From Bacteroides reticulotermitis JCM 10512 (lineage in GTDB: Bacteria; Bacteroidota; Bacteroidia; Bacteroidales; Bacteroidaceae): a stretch of DNA of 64,000 nt. Where the stretch lies: assembly GCF_000517545.1 (NCBI RefSeq), contig NZ_BAIV01000010.1:62001-126000 (forward strand), read 5' to 3'. Below are positions 48,333 through 58,984 of the stretch, piece by piece. The first letter of the stretch is position 1. Each line of letters begins with the position of its first letter. The notes under the pieces are model-generated. The model had not been told where the DNA came from. It saw only the letters and a list, made by a program, of their open reading frames with translations, and did not search any database. Both the position numbers and the translations under genes were made by a program.

Positions 48333-51300
48333 ATGAAAAATGTACAACTCTTAAAACGAATTAATTTCTTACTGCTGGCGCTCTGCACCTTCTCATTTGC
48401 TTTTGCGCAGATAACGGTTGGCGGTAAAGTGGTAGACGAACTAAATGAGCATTATTGGGGCTAACATTACACTAAAAGGCGAGAAAAAGGGAACAATTAC
48501 AGATGTGAACGGGAAGTTTACGATTTCTGTACCGAAACAATCTTCTGTCTTGGTTATTTCTTTCATCGGTTATGCAACCAAGGAAGTAACTGTTGGTACG
48601 AAGAAAACATTGGATGTTATTCTAAAAGAAGACGGAGTTACGCTGGATGAAGTAGTAGCGGTGGGATATGCCACCGTGAAGAAAAGCGACTTGACCGGAT
48701 CGGTTGCCAAGGTCGACATGACTGATTTGACCAAAAGTCAGGTTCTCTCTTTCGATCAAGCTTTGGGCGGTCGTGTGGCAGGCGTACAAGTTGTATCGAG
48801 TGACGGACAACCGGGAGCTGAAACGAATATTGTAATTCGAGGAAGTAATACGATCTCGGACGCATCGGACGGTACACCCCTTTATGTAATTGATGGATTT
48901 GCAACAGAAGATGCTAATCCGGCTGCGCTGAATCCGAACGACATCGAATCGATTGACGTGCTGAAAGACGCCTCGGCTACAGCTATCTATGGAGCACGGG
49001 GTGCGAATGGAGTAATTATTATTACGACTAAACGAGGTACGGAAAGTGCTCCGCGTGTGACGTATGACGGATATGTTACGTATCAGGCGGCTCCTAAAAA
49101 CCTAAAGCTTCTGCAAGGACAAGACTATGTAGCTTGGCAAAATGAAATATTGGGTGCTTCGGGTATGGCCGATACTTATTATCGTTATGATGAGGCGTTG
49201 GGACGCAACCGTGTGTTGGAAGATTATGCCAATCTACCTTCTACTGACTGGCAGAATGAAGTTTTCCGTGCGGCTCCTATGACTAGTCATCACCTGGCGT
49301 TAACGGGAGGAACCAAAACGACTAAATATAGCTCCAGTGTCTCGTACTACAACCAACAAGGGGTTATTATCAACTCTTCGTATGAAAGTTTAAAGGCACG
49401 TGTTACGCTTGACCAACAAATATCCAAAAACGTGAAAGCGGGAGTGACTGTTAACTTCTCGAATAATATATCGAAAGGATCTGCACCTTCACAAGGTGGT
49501 GGTGGAGATACCCAGTATTTCCTGTATCAGGTATTGGCTTATCGCCCGTTGTTCTATTCGGATGAAGACGAAGATGAGGACGCATTGTTGCAGAAACATC
49601 CTAACTATCCGTACAATCCGGTGAAGACGATTGAAAATACATACGAGAAAACGCGTAGTCGTCAGCTGAGTATGAATACTTATCTGAACTGGATGCTAAC
49701 CAAGGATCTTACTTTTAGAGCTACTTTTGCTTATAACTGGCGTATCGATCGTCGTGAAACGTATGATAATGCCGATACGTATTGGGGAGACCCGCGTTAT
49801 TCTTCTCGCCATTCGAATGGTAAGTTCAGCTTTAGAGAGTGGGACGGATGGTCGAATGAATACACGTTGACTTATAAGAAAAGATTTGGTGCGCATAACC
49901 TAACAGCGATGCTTGGAGGTTCATTAAACAGTCGTACGTCTTCCAATCTAGGAGCATCGTCGGTTATGGTACCTTGGGATGCATTAGGTTTCTGGGGCTT
50001 GTCTTCGGGTACTCCGGAAACGATAACCACCAACAATTTTGTTCATAACATGGCTTCTTATTTTGGACGTGTCAACTACGACTGGCGGTCACGTTATCTG
50101 TTGACGGCTACTGTTCGTGCCGATGGAACTTCTCGATTCCCTTATAATAAATGGGGTTACTTCCCTTCCGGATCTTTTGGATGGCGAGTTTCTGAAGAGG
50201 CTTTCATGGCACCGGCCAAAGAATGGATGTCTAACCTAAAACTCAGAGTGGGTTGGGGAGCAACCGGAAACTGTAATACATACAGAGACTATCCGTCGCA
50301 ATTACTCTATTTAGGTGACCAAAGCTATGCTTTCAACAACTCGATGGACAATCCGGCTATTTACATAAGCCAGATGCCTAACAAAAACATGAAGTGGGAA
50401 ACTACTTATCAAACGAATATCGGACTTGATTTTGGTCTCTTCCAGAATCGGATTACCGGAGAAATTGACTTCTACAACAAAGAAACGAAAGATCTATTGC
50501 TGAATGCTGAGGTCCCTCTATCTATCGGATTCGATAAGATCCAGCAAAATATAGGTAGCATCCGCAACCGTGGTATGGAGTTCTCTATCAATACGGTGAA
50601 CTTTACTGGAGGTAAAGGTGGACAGTTTAAATGGACTACAAACTTTAATATCTCTTTCAACAAGAGTAAGATTACCGGGCTTTCGGGAGATCAGGATTTC
50701 TTAGTAACAGGTATTCAATATCCTACCATTAAGAACTTATATATCGCCCGCATCGGTCAGCCACTTTCTCAGATGTACGGATACGTATATGACGGAGTTT
50801 ATCAGTATGAAGATTTTAATGAAGTATCGCCAGGCGTTTTCGTATTGAAAGATGGTATTCCTAATAATACCGAAGAGCGCAATAACATTAAACCGGGAGA
50901 TATGAAACTACGTGACGTTAACGGTGACGGCAAAGTATCGCCGGAAGACCAGACTGTGATTGGTAATGGACTGCCTATTCATACCGGAGGATTTACAAAC
51001 AATTTCGAATATAAAGGTTTCGATCTGAATGTATTCTTCCAATGGTCGTATGGGAACGATGTAGTCAATTACAACCGTCATCGGTTGGAAGATCTGCGCG
51101 GAAGACACCTTAACCAGTTGGCTACTGCAACGAATCACTGGACACCGAGAGTGTACAACAGTGACGGAACCTATACAGATGGAAACTACACCAATTACTT
51201 ATGTGCTGTAGAACGCAGTTTAGATGTTAACACGAGTAGAGTGGTGGAAGATGCTTCTTTCCTGCGCCTGAAGAATGTGCAGTTGGGATATAACTTCCCG

Positions 51301-51495
51301 GTGAAGCTAATCAAACGTTTTGGTATCAGTTCGCTACGTGTATATGTAAGTGGACAAAACTTATGGACGTGGACAAAGTACACGGGATACGATCCAGAAG
51401 TTTCGACTCGTAACTCTGCCCTTACACGTGGATTCGACTATTCTTCTTATCCGAAGACGACTTCTTATACCTTTGGTATCAAACTCGGATTATAA
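48333..51495 (+). pseudogene. SusC-type TonB-dependent transporter, frame broken near the N-terminus
   Basis: An outer-membrane importer of about 1,050 residues for oligosaccharides, working with SusD. The start at 48333 gives a signal peptide (MKNVQLLKRINFLLLALCTF, ending FAFAQ) and the start of the carboxypeptidase-like domain (GGKVVDELNE). The frame then breaks near 48450; one extra base or two missing bases would explain it. Reading resumes with IIGANITLKG, then the SusC box VGYATVKKSDLTGSV, the plug (LYVIDGFATEDANPAALNPN; DVLKDASATAIYGARGANG) and the barrel, ending FGIKLGL. A tool ignoring the break would start at 48445 and lose the signal peptide. SusD follows 26 bases later. Confidence 0.9.
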
Positions 51496-51521
51496 ATTTA
51501 CATCTAATAATGATCAACCAT

Positions 51522-53150
51522 ATGAAAAAAATATTCTTTATAGCAGTAGGTTTATTAACCTTGACTTTTTCATCCTGTGACTTCTTGGATACAGAAGTCT
51601 ACGGCAATCTTGATGAACATAATCTTTATCGCGATCAAGCCAGTTGCATGGCCGGATTAGCCGGTATATATGATAAATTAGGAGCAAAAGGCACTTACGG
51701 CCTGAATATCTGGGGTGACTTGGATGCAGGGACCGATATCATGGTCTATAACCGTGAGTATGGCAAAAAATACATTCAGTTGCCTAACTATAACTATAAT
51801 AATACCAGCGCGGACCTTGAACAATCCTGGAAAGATTTGTATGAAGGTATCAACCGGGCGAATGATTATATCGGTCTGCTTTCTCAACGCACAGATGAAG
51901 AGTGTGGCGGAGAGACTAAGAAGAATATGTATTTAGCAGAAGCAAAAGCTCTGAGGGCATTGTATTATATGAACTTGGTTGCTTTCTGGGGAGATGTACC
52001 TTTGCGTTTGGAAGTGGTACGCGACTTATCGCAGCAGCAATTGAAGAGGTCTCCACAGGCTAAAATCTACGAACAAATTATAGAAGATTTGCTTGATGCT
52101 GAGAAAGGTTGCCGTCCTGCGGACGAATTGAATGCTCCCGGACGTATTTCGAAGACTACTGCGCAAGCTTTACTGGCCCGTACTTACATGTGGCGCTCCG
52201 GTTATCCGATGGAAATGGATAATTGGGAAGAGGCGTTGAACTATGCACGTAAGGTGAGAGACAGCAAATTGCACGAACTCTATCAATCGGATAAAGGCGT
52301 AGACGGTTATCGGTCGATGTTCATCAATATGTGTTCCAATAAGTATGACTTGAATCACAAGGAAAGCATGTTTGAAGTAGAGTTCTACGGTAACGGACTG
52401 GATAAATCGAATGAAAGTGGCTACTTAGGCTTGTACTTAGGTATCATGCAGGGTGTGCAAACAGATCAAGACGTTCCTTTTGCTTATGCTTGGTTCGATG
52501 GTAGCCGGATTCTGATGAAGATGTATGAGAATAATGATGTGCGTAAATGGTGGAACTTTGGTGACTATAAATATGAACTCGTAAACAATAAAGTGACAAA
52601 GACAATGTTTACCGAGATGGAGAAACTAACTAAGACAGATGGAAACCCTGGTAAATGGCGTGCGGAATATGATCCGGTTCGTCCTTGGGCGCGGAACAAC
52701 TCTTCCATCAATTACCCAATCATGCGTTATGCCGATGTGTTGTTGATGATTGCCGAATCTGCGAACGAATTCTCGAAGAATCCTACGCAAGAAGCGATTG
52801 ATGCGGTTAATCTGGTGCGGGAGCGTGCAGGAGCTAGTAAGGTTAGCTTGGGCGACTTTGCAGGAGCAGAGGAGTTCAGAGAGTTTATTCGGGAAGAGCG
52901 TGCGCGTGAGTTGTGCTTTGAGGTACCACGCCGTATGGAACTTCGTCGTTGGGGTAAGCAGTATTATATCGACCGCATCCGACTGTTAAGCGAACAAGCT
53001 AAAGATGAAAACGGTAGTCAGATTGGTTATGATGTTACAAGTGTGAAAGCTGTTCCGGGTCTTAATGTAGTGGAAAAACATCTTTACTTCCCTATACCTC
53101 AGGCAGAGCTGAATACAAACCCCACTTGCGGACAAAACCCGAATTGGTAA
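51522..53150 (+). CDS. SusD-type surface glycan-binding lipoprotein
   Basis: A 542-residue lipoprotein (lipobox FSSC near residue 19) that sits over SusC as its lid and binds the glycan. Typical SusD signs: the early CDFLDTEVYGNLDEHNLY, EAKALRALYYMNLVAFWGDV near residue 145, PIMRYADVLLMIAESANE near residue 400, and the end VEKHLYFPIPQAELNTNP. The start MKKIFFIAVG was chosen because it begins the signal; an ATG four codons upstream is also open. It forms the core pair with the SusC gene just upstream. Confidence 0.93.
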   Translation: MKKIFFIAVGLLTLTFSSCDFLDTEVYGNLDEHNLYRDQASCMAGLAGIYDKLGAKGTYGLNIWGDLDAGTDIMVYNREYGKKYIQLPNYNYNNTSADLEQSWKDLYEGINRANDYIGLLSQRTDEECGGETKKNMYLAEAKALRALYYMNLVAFWGDVPLRLEVVRDLSQQQLKRSPQAKIYEQIIEDLLDAEKGCRPADELNAPGRISKTTAQALLARTYMWRSGYPMEMDNWEEALNYARKVRDSKLHELYQSDKGVDGYRSMFINMCSNKYDLNHKESMFEVEFYGNGLDKSNESGYLGLYLGIMQGVQTDQDVPFAYAWFDGSRILMKMYENNDVRKWWNFGDYKYELVNNKVTKTMFTEMEKLTKTDGNPGKWRAEYDPVRPWARNNSSINYPIMRYADVLLMIAESANEFSKNPTQEAIDAVNLVRERAGASKVSLGDFAGAEEFREFIREERARELCFEVPRRMELRRWGKQYYIDRIRLLSEQAKDENGSQIGYDVTSVKAVPGLNVVEKHLYFPIPQAELNTNPTCGQNPNW

Positions 53151-53178
53151 TTATGAACCTTAATAATAGAATAGAACC

Positions 53179-54111
53179 ATGAAAAGATATTTATACTTAC
53201 TATTAATAGTAACAGGCGGACTGCTGGTCTCCTGTGATTCCGAGAAAGTGGATGATGTTGATTTCGATGTGACTATCAGCAATAACCTGAAAGAGATTTA
53301 TGTAGAAGATGATGTTACGTTCGAATTTAGTGGTAATCCGGCCTACATCGTGTTTTACTCAGGTGAAAGCGGACATGAATATGCTTATAAAGATCGCCTA
53401 AGAGTGGACGTGGAATCTATGCGTTTCTCTTATACAATCACACAGCAATATACGGATGATATTTTCCAGAATAAAGAAACGATGCAGATCTATATCTCCG
53501 AAGACTTTAACGGCGATTATACGTCGGAAGGAATGAATAAAGCCACCTGGACCAAGCTATCGGGTACGGGAGAAGGCGAATTGAAAGTTCCTCTTTGCGA
53601 CAATAAACGCAAGGAAGAAGTTTCGGAAAGCGCCGATTTTTCGATCTATAAAGATAGAAAGTTCTACTTGGGTATCCGATATAAAACAACGGTACCTGCT
53701 TCCGGCTGGCCACGAGTGGATGTTACATCGATGAATCTGGAGAAAGTAATTCCCGGAGGTACGGTTCCGATGACTAACCCGAGCAAGGGATTCGGTTTCA
53801 ACTTTGTTTACTTGGATAGCAAAGATGGGAACTTCTGGGCCGACGACGTAAAACTTCTATTCCAGCCTAAGAGCGATAACGAAGGAACGTATGATGTTTG
53901 GGCGGTTAGCCAGCAGATTGATGTAGCTGCCGTAGCTCCGGACATGGGCGTACCCGTCAAGTCACTGGATATGAAATCGCCTTCGTATACCTATAACTAT
54001 ACGGAACCCGGTGAGTACAAGGTCACATTTGTTGCTTTGAACGCCAATGCGTGGAATACAAAAAGTGTGATGAAGGAGATGAAGGTTGTTGTTAAAGAAA
54101 GGATCGACTAA
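53179..54111 (+). CDS. DUF5017-type surface lipoprotein
   Basis: A 310-residue lipoprotein with lipobox LVSC near residue 19. The rest is beta-rich: an N-terminal DUF5017-like domain (VTISNNLKEIYVEDDVTFEF, FSGNPAYIVFYSGESGHEY) and a C-terminal immunoglobulin-like part ending YTEPGEYKVTFVALN. Its place right after SusD is that of SusE/F-type surface glycan-binding proteins, so it probably binds the same substrate. Its stop codon overlaps the start of the lyase gene (TAATG), so the two are translationally coupled. Confidence 0.78.
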   Translation: MKRYLYLLLIVTGGLLVSCDSEKVDDVDFDVTISNNLKEIYVEDDVTFEFSGNPAYIVFYSGESGHEYAYKDRLRVDVESMRFSYTITQQYTDDIFQNKETMQIYISEDFNGDYTSEGMNKATWTKLSGTGEGELKVPLCDNKRKEEVSESADFSIYKDRKFYLGIRYKTTVPASGWPRVDVTSMNLEKVIPGGTVPMTNPSKGFGFNFVYLDSKDGNFWADDVKLLFQPKSDNEGTYDVWAVSQQIDVAAVAPDMGVPVKSLDMKSPSYTYNYTEPGEYKVTFVALNANAWNTKSVMKEMKVVVKERID

Positions 54112-56543
54112 TGAAGAGAGCTTATTTATATTTGCTTGCATCTCTTTTTGTAACACTCGGTGTTTCTGCTCAGAGTGCCGAAAGAAAGTTGGCGTTCGAT
54201 AACTACCATCGTTATTATAACGAGGCTGCGCAGACACAGAATGTTCAGAAAGAGAAAGCAATCAAAAAATACCGTGATTTCTATGCCGAGCAGGCTCACC
54301 GGAAGCATACCATGAAGCCGAGTCTGAACTTGCAAGGCATCTTGAAAGTCTGGAGAGACGATGGTCTCTTTGAAGATATGGCTTTGAAAGAGAAAGAGAT
54401 TATGGAAAGCAAGGATCAAGGTCAGATAGGACCTTATCTTGAAGAAGCATTCACCCGTGTCTGGACGGTAGCCGAAGAGTTTCGCGCCGAACGTATGGGC
54501 GTGTCTCTGGATCGGAGCGTGTTTAAGAAGTGTCAGAAGGCTATTCTTTATTATGGCAATCTGGAGGTGAACCGGAGCAACCGGGTACACCGTTTCCATC
54601 CTTCTTGTTTCGGAATGCCGACGGCAGCTGTTAACACCTATTTCTCTTTCCTCAAGCAAATGGATGCTGTAGAAAGGGGAAAGAGTAAAGATCAGGAACT
54701 GATTGATGCTTGCGATATGCTGAAAGTTATCGGACTTCAAGCATGGACGCAGCCCCTTCGACACGATGCGACCGATCAGAATGTGATTCAACTGGATCGC
54801 TTTCGTAATCATGTATGGTGGGTAGGAGGTAATGCGTTAGCCTATCGCTCCTTGCTTCAGGTGGCGATTATGTATAAATCGATTCCAATGATTGATTTAT
54901 TGGGTGAAGTAGCACAGCGAGGTATTGATTACACTGCACAGAACATATATAAAGAATCTTTCTGGACGGAAGGCTGTACCGCCGATGGAGCCGGATGGGG
55001 ACATGGTATGCAATGCCTTATCTGGGGATATCCGATCGATGGCAACATTAATGCGCTCGATATGCTGACGCTGCTCAAAGGTACCCCATGGGATCGTAAA
55101 CTGAGCGAACAGAATGTGAAAACCTTATTCAACTTCTTTCAGGGAAGTAGTTGGTTTTACTATAAAGGATATATACTTCCTTTCCTTGATCGGGGTACGA
55201 TGGCGTACAAACCGGATAAAAGGGATGTCGGAACACTGAAAATGGTTCGTAAGTTATTGAAAGATTGGCAAGACTCCTTTACGAATGAGCAACTGTCGGA
55301 ACTGCGCCGTTTTCAGAAGGATGCCGAACGCTATGTGTTAAACATGGATGGCTATACAGATGGCATATACAGTGGAACGCGTTGGTTCTTCAATAACGAC
55401 AAACTGATAAAGAAGAACAGCAAGTATCATATTATGGTAAATATGGCATCGGTGCGTTGCGATGGTTTAGAGAGTGCCACCAATACGGCTGATGAATATA
55501 ATTTCTACCCGACAGATGGTATGACTCTTTTTCAGAAGCGTGGCGATGAATACGCCAAAGTAGTAGGTGCTTGGGATGTTACGGCTACTCCGGGAGTAAC
55601 TGCCCGGGAAGGAATGGAGAAACTGACTCCCGTAACGAATTGGCGCGGATACTGTAGCATGCATAACTTTGCCGCTGCTGCGACCAATGGAGGCGTCAAT
55701 GCGGTTGCCGGATACATCTTTGAGAAAATGAATGCTTCGGATAAAGAAGGGGTTAATGATAAAGGTAACTCGGCGAAGGAAAACGAAGTTCTTTATGGCG
55801 TAAAAGCCTATAAGTCCTACTTTATGCTGGGCGATTATCTAGTGGCACTTGGTGCGGGGATTACAAATTATCAACCGGAGATGCCGGGTATGATTCGCAC
55901 AACGATCGACCAAACGTTGCATGAAAGTCAAGTTACTGCCATGCAGGACGGCAAACAGATTCCGGTAGGCAAAGGTGTTTGGTCCTTCTTTGTTGGAGGT
56001 AAACCGGTATGGGCTGTTCAACAAGGTAAGTTCGCTTATACGGTATTGCCTGAGTATACGAAGAACGCTTCATTCGTCTATGAAACCCAAAAGACGGATT
56101 GGGTGAAAAGAAATTTATCGAACCGCACTAAAAAGGACTTACCCGAGCAGGTGGATATCTTACGTTTGTGGATCGATCATTCGCAAACACCCGTCAATGA
56201 CACTTACGGATATGTGGTGTATGCGGGAGAAGGCTTACCAGCCACTGAACTACCATTCCAAGTCTTGCGCAATGATACCTTGATACAGGCTGCGCAGAGC
56301 AAGGACGAAAAAGTGTTGGAAGCTGTATTCTACGACTCCAATGAGAAACTGGTATCCGGTAAAACGGAACTCTCGGTTTCCGCTCCATGTGCTGTGTTGG
56401 TGGATGATGGTAAACTCACCGTAACGGATGCGGCAATGAACCGGGATCTGAAGGAGATTGTAGTTACTTACAACGGAAAACGTATCTCTGTAGAGATGGC
56501 GCAAGGTGCTTTTTGTGGCAAGCCGGCGACTGTGAACTTATAA
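54111..56543 (+). CDS. PL8-like polysaccharide lyase
   Basis: An 810-residue exported enzyme (signal ending GVSAQS). The layout is a helical toroid (about residues 40-380), then beta-sandwich domains as in chondroitin/hyaluronan lyases. NHVWWVGGNA near residue 233 matches the Asn-bearing motif; DGAGWGHGMQCLIWGYP near residue 290 matches the His/Tyr motif. The central domain has EYNFYPTDGMTLFQKRGDEY and SYFMLGDYLVALGAGI. Divergence and length (most PL8 lyases are about 1,000 residues) leave other toroid lyase families possible. It would cut uronic-acid-containing chains by elimination, giving substrate for GH88. It overlaps the gene before it by one base. Confidence 0.75.
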   Translation: MKRAYLYLLASLFVTLGVSAQSAERKLAFDNYHRYYNEAAQTQNVQKEKAIKKYRDFYAEQAHRKHTMKPSLNLQGILKVWRDDGLFEDMALKEKEIMESKDQGQIGPYLEEAFTRVWTVAEEFRAERMGVSLDRSVFKKCQKAILYYGNLEVNRSNRVHRFHPSCFGMPTAAVNTYFSFLKQMDAVERGKSKDQELIDACDMLKVIGLQAWTQPLRHDATDQNVIQLDRFRNHVWWVGGNALAYRSLLQVAIMYKSIPMIDLLGEVAQRGIDYTAQNIYKESFWTEGCTADGAGWGHGMQCLIWGYPIDGNINALDMLTLLKGTPWDRKLSEQNVKTLFNFFQGSSWFYYKGYILPFLDRGTMAYKPDKRDVGTLKMVRKLLKDWQDSFTNEQLSELRRFQKDAERYVLNMDGYTDGIYSGTRWFFNNDKLIKKNSKYHIMVNMASVRCDGLESATNTADEYNFYPTDGMTLFQKRGDEYAKVVGAWDVTATPGVTAREGMEKLTPVTNWRGYCSMHNFAAAATNGGVNAVAGYIFEKMNASDKEGVNDKGNSAKENEVLYGVKAYKSYFMLGDYLVALGAGITNYQPEMPGMIRTTIDQTLHESQVTAMQDGKQIPVGKGVWSFFVGGKPVWAVQQGKFAYTVLPEYTKNASFVYETQKTDWVKRNLSNRTKKDLPEQVDILRLWIDHSQTPVNDTYGYVVYAGEGLPATELPFQVLRNDTLIQAAQSKDEKVLEAVFYDSNEKLVSGKTELSVSAPCAVLVDDGKLTVTDAAMNRDLKEIVVTYNGKRISVEMAQGAFCGKPATVNL

Positions 56544-56570
56544 ATTAAACGAGAATAATAAAAGTACGAT

Positions 56571-58094
56571 ATGAAAAACAATTTATTTTATGCAACAATC
56601 ATTGCTGTCGTCGCATTAGCTTTAGGAGGCTGTAGCGATGATGCTACGGATACACAACCAGTACCTGCTCCGGCTGTACTGATGGCGAAAATTTATACGC
56701 TCGATCCTGAAGAAGAGGGTACGCATTGGAAATCGGGAAAGAATGTCGGTGTTTATGTGTTGAAAGGAAATACGACAGAGTGCGTCTCTCCTTATAACAA
56801 CGTGAAATATCAGACAACGGTGACACCGGAAGGCTATTTCACACCTGCAGTTAAGGAAGATGTGATCTACTATCCGCAAGATGGTAGCAAAGTAGATATA
56901 ATCGCTTATTATCCTTGGAAAGAGACAGTGGCGGATGAGCTTTATCCCATGGATGTATCCAGTCAGAAGATTGCGGCCAACTTCAGCTTTCTTTATGCCG
57001 GAAACGGAAAAGGTTTAAGCAGCAGCAATCAGAAAACGACTCTGGAACTTCGTCCTGTACTTTCACAAATAGTATTCGATCTCAAACCGGGTGATGGGGT
57101 GGTGGAAGAGTATTTGAGAGAGTCGGAAATTAAGATTTCGGGAATGAACACGAAAGCCGATTTCAATTTACTATCCGGTCAGTTCGAAGAGAGCTCAGAG
57201 CCGAAAGACATAGCCTTGGTCACATTTGCCGAGAAAGATGAAGCTACTAATATCGAAAGAAACGGAGCTTCTGCACAGGTACTTCCCGCATCTTCAACCG
57301 AAGGATATATCGTTGAAATTAAATTGCCTAATATGAACCGCACCTATTATTGGGAGCTAACAAAAGGCACCACGCTTCTGGAACAAAGCGTGAGATATAT
57401 TTGTACCGCTCGAATCGACTTGGAGAAAATAGAAGTCGTAACAGAAGTGAAACCGATTGAAGATTGGCAGGATGGAGCTAATAAAGAGGTAGCTGCGGAA
57501 GAAAACAGAATTCAGCAAGACATCGAATCTCTGCCCGTAGGAACCTTGTCGACCATCACCAAACCCTTTGATATGTTGATGCACACATGGGGCTTTTATA
57601 AACGAATCGAAGATGGCAAAACGCTTACGGCAGAGGTGGAATACGATGAAACGCTGGGACGCAATGTCATTCACGCGAAGTATGTATCGGCCAACTCTTG
57701 GTATAAATACTTCTTCGCTTACCGGACGGGTAATGTCAAACCGACGACTTACGCGTTAAAATTTAAAGCGAAAGGTACGAATTCCAAAGACATCAGATGC
57801 TATATCGAAGGAAATAAAGATCGGTACATCACATCGAATGCATTGGTTACGGGTGATAAATACATCGGTTACATTCAATTTAGGCTGACAGGGGAGTATA
57901 AAGAGTATGAACTGGTCTTTAACTTTGCTAGAGCCATTGTGGGCACTGCGTCTACTGCTTTTCCGGAGGGTGATCCGAAGCTTGTAGAGACTACGGAAGA
58001 TAATTTAAAGGACTTCTATATTGCTTTCCACTCTCAGAGCGGTGGAGATGTAGAAATCTACATGGATGATATTTCCTTTCAGGAATACAAATAA
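56571..58094 (+). CDS. fimbrillin-like lipoprotein with a C-terminal jelly-roll
   Basis: A 507-residue lipoprotein (lipobox LGGC near residue 20). The N-terminal half is of the fimbrillin (Mfa-like) type: GKNVGVYVLKG, IIAYYPWKE and LELRPVLSQIVFDL. The C-terminal half (about residue 325 on) looks like a carbohydrate-binding jelly-roll ending GDVEIYMDDISFQEYK. The fusion suggests a surface glycan-binding protein built on a fimbrillin scaffold, rather than a pilus subunit. It follows the lyase gene by 27 bases in the same operon. Confidence 0.72.
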   Translation: MKNNLFYATIIAVVALALGGCSDDATDTQPVPAPAVLMAKIYTLDPEEEGTHWKSGKNVGVYVLKGNTTECVSPYNNVKYQTTVTPEGYFTPAVKEDVIYYPQDGSKVDIIAYYPWKETVADELYPMDVSSQKIAANFSFLYAGNGKGLSSSNQKTTLELRPVLSQIVFDLKPGDGVVEEYLRESEIKISGMNTKADFNLLSGQFEESSEPKDIALVTFAEKDEATNIERNGASAQVLPASSTEGYIVEIKLPNMNRTYYWELTKGTTLLEQSVRYICTARIDLEKIEVVTEVKPIEDWQDGANKEVAAEENRIQQDIESLPVGTLSTITKPFDMLMHTWGFYKRIEDGKTLTAEVEYDETLGRNVIHAKYVSANSWYKYFFAYRTGNVKPTTYALKFKAKGTNSKDIRCYIEGNKDRYITSNALVTGDKYIGYIQFRLTGEYKEYELVFNFARAIVGTASTAFPEGDPKLVETTEDNLKDFYIAFHSQSGGDVEIYMDDISFQEYK

Positions 58095-58124
58095 CCGAAT
58101 CGTAACATCTAAATAATAATGAAC

Positions 58125-58931
58125 ATGAAAAAACAATATAGACGAATCATGGGGTTACTTTGTGTATTTGCTGCAATGGCAGCCTCATGTAGCCAGGAAC
58201 TGGTAGAAGATGCTTTGGTACAAGACGGCAAAGAGGTCGTATTCAATTTCGGCATTTCTCAGACTCGTACGTTGACAGAAGGCAAAAAGACTGTCTTTAT
58301 AGATAATGATGAGATCGGTATTGTGGGCTTGAAACGTGGTACGGAAGACGTTATCCATAAGAATCTGAACTATCAGTATGCGGGTGGCAAATGGGGAGCG
58401 GAATATTCCATCACCTTCCCGGTGGATGGTAGTACGTTGAACTTCTATGCCTATTATCCTTTTGTAGCCAACTTAGAAAGTACTACATTCGATTTCACAG
58501 TCGCTGCGGACCAGTCCGTAGCCGGTGGATATAATCAGAGCGACTTATTGCTGGCGAAGAACGAAACCGCCAATGTGGAAGATACTTCAATCACTTTGAC
58601 ATTTGTACATAAACTAGCTCTGGTAGAAGCCAATGTGATTCTGCCGGCAGGCGCGGAGATCGAAAGTGTGAGTCTCAGGGCCAAACGTACCGCTACGGTT
58701 GATTTGCTGAACCAGACAGCAGTTGTGAAGGCAGATGCGGACGCGGAGTTCGTAACGATGGCAAAAGCCGAAAACGTGTTTCGGGCAGTTGTGCCTGCGC
58801 AAAGTGTTGAGAGTGGAAAGATGTTCCGTGTGTTGACTACCGATGGCGGAGCCTACTGGTATAAGACAACAGTCAGTGAGGAGCTTGTTGAGAATAAAAT
58901 CACAACTTTCACAATCGATTGCTCCAATTAA
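58125..58931 (+). CDS. fimbrillin-like lipoprotein
   Basis: A 268-residue lipoprotein with lipobox AASC near residue 22. The body has the fimbrillin pattern: NDEIGIVGLKRG, STLNFYAYYPF, SDLLLAKNE and FVHKLALVEANVIL. It is short for a two-domain fimbrillin and has no carbohydrate-binding tail, unlike the gene before it. It ends the operon; whether it forms a pilus or binds glycan is unknown. An ATG two codons upstream is an alternative start. Confidence 0.75.
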   Translation: MKKQYRRIMGLLCVFAAMAASCSQELVEDALVQDGKEVVFNFGISQTRTLTEGKKTVFIDNDEIGIVGLKRGTEDVIHKNLNYQYAGGKWGAEYSITFPVDGSTLNFYAYYPFVANLESTTFDFTVAADQSVAGGYNQSDLLLAKNETANVEDTSITLTFVHKLALVEANVILPAGAEIESVSLRAKRTATVDLLNQTAVVKADADAEFVTMAKAENVFRAVVPAQSVESGKMFRVLTTDGGAYWYKTTVSEELVENKITTFTIDCSN

Positions 58932-58984
58932 ACCCAAATATCCGATGTATTTAAATGGCTTTACCCCCGACACACTAAGAAAAA

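Noticed and set aside
8582..51495. Programmed ribosomal frameshifting in the broken genes
   Set aside because: The sites lack slippery heptamers and share no signal; most need a base restored, not a ribosomal slip, and they occur in unrelated genes.
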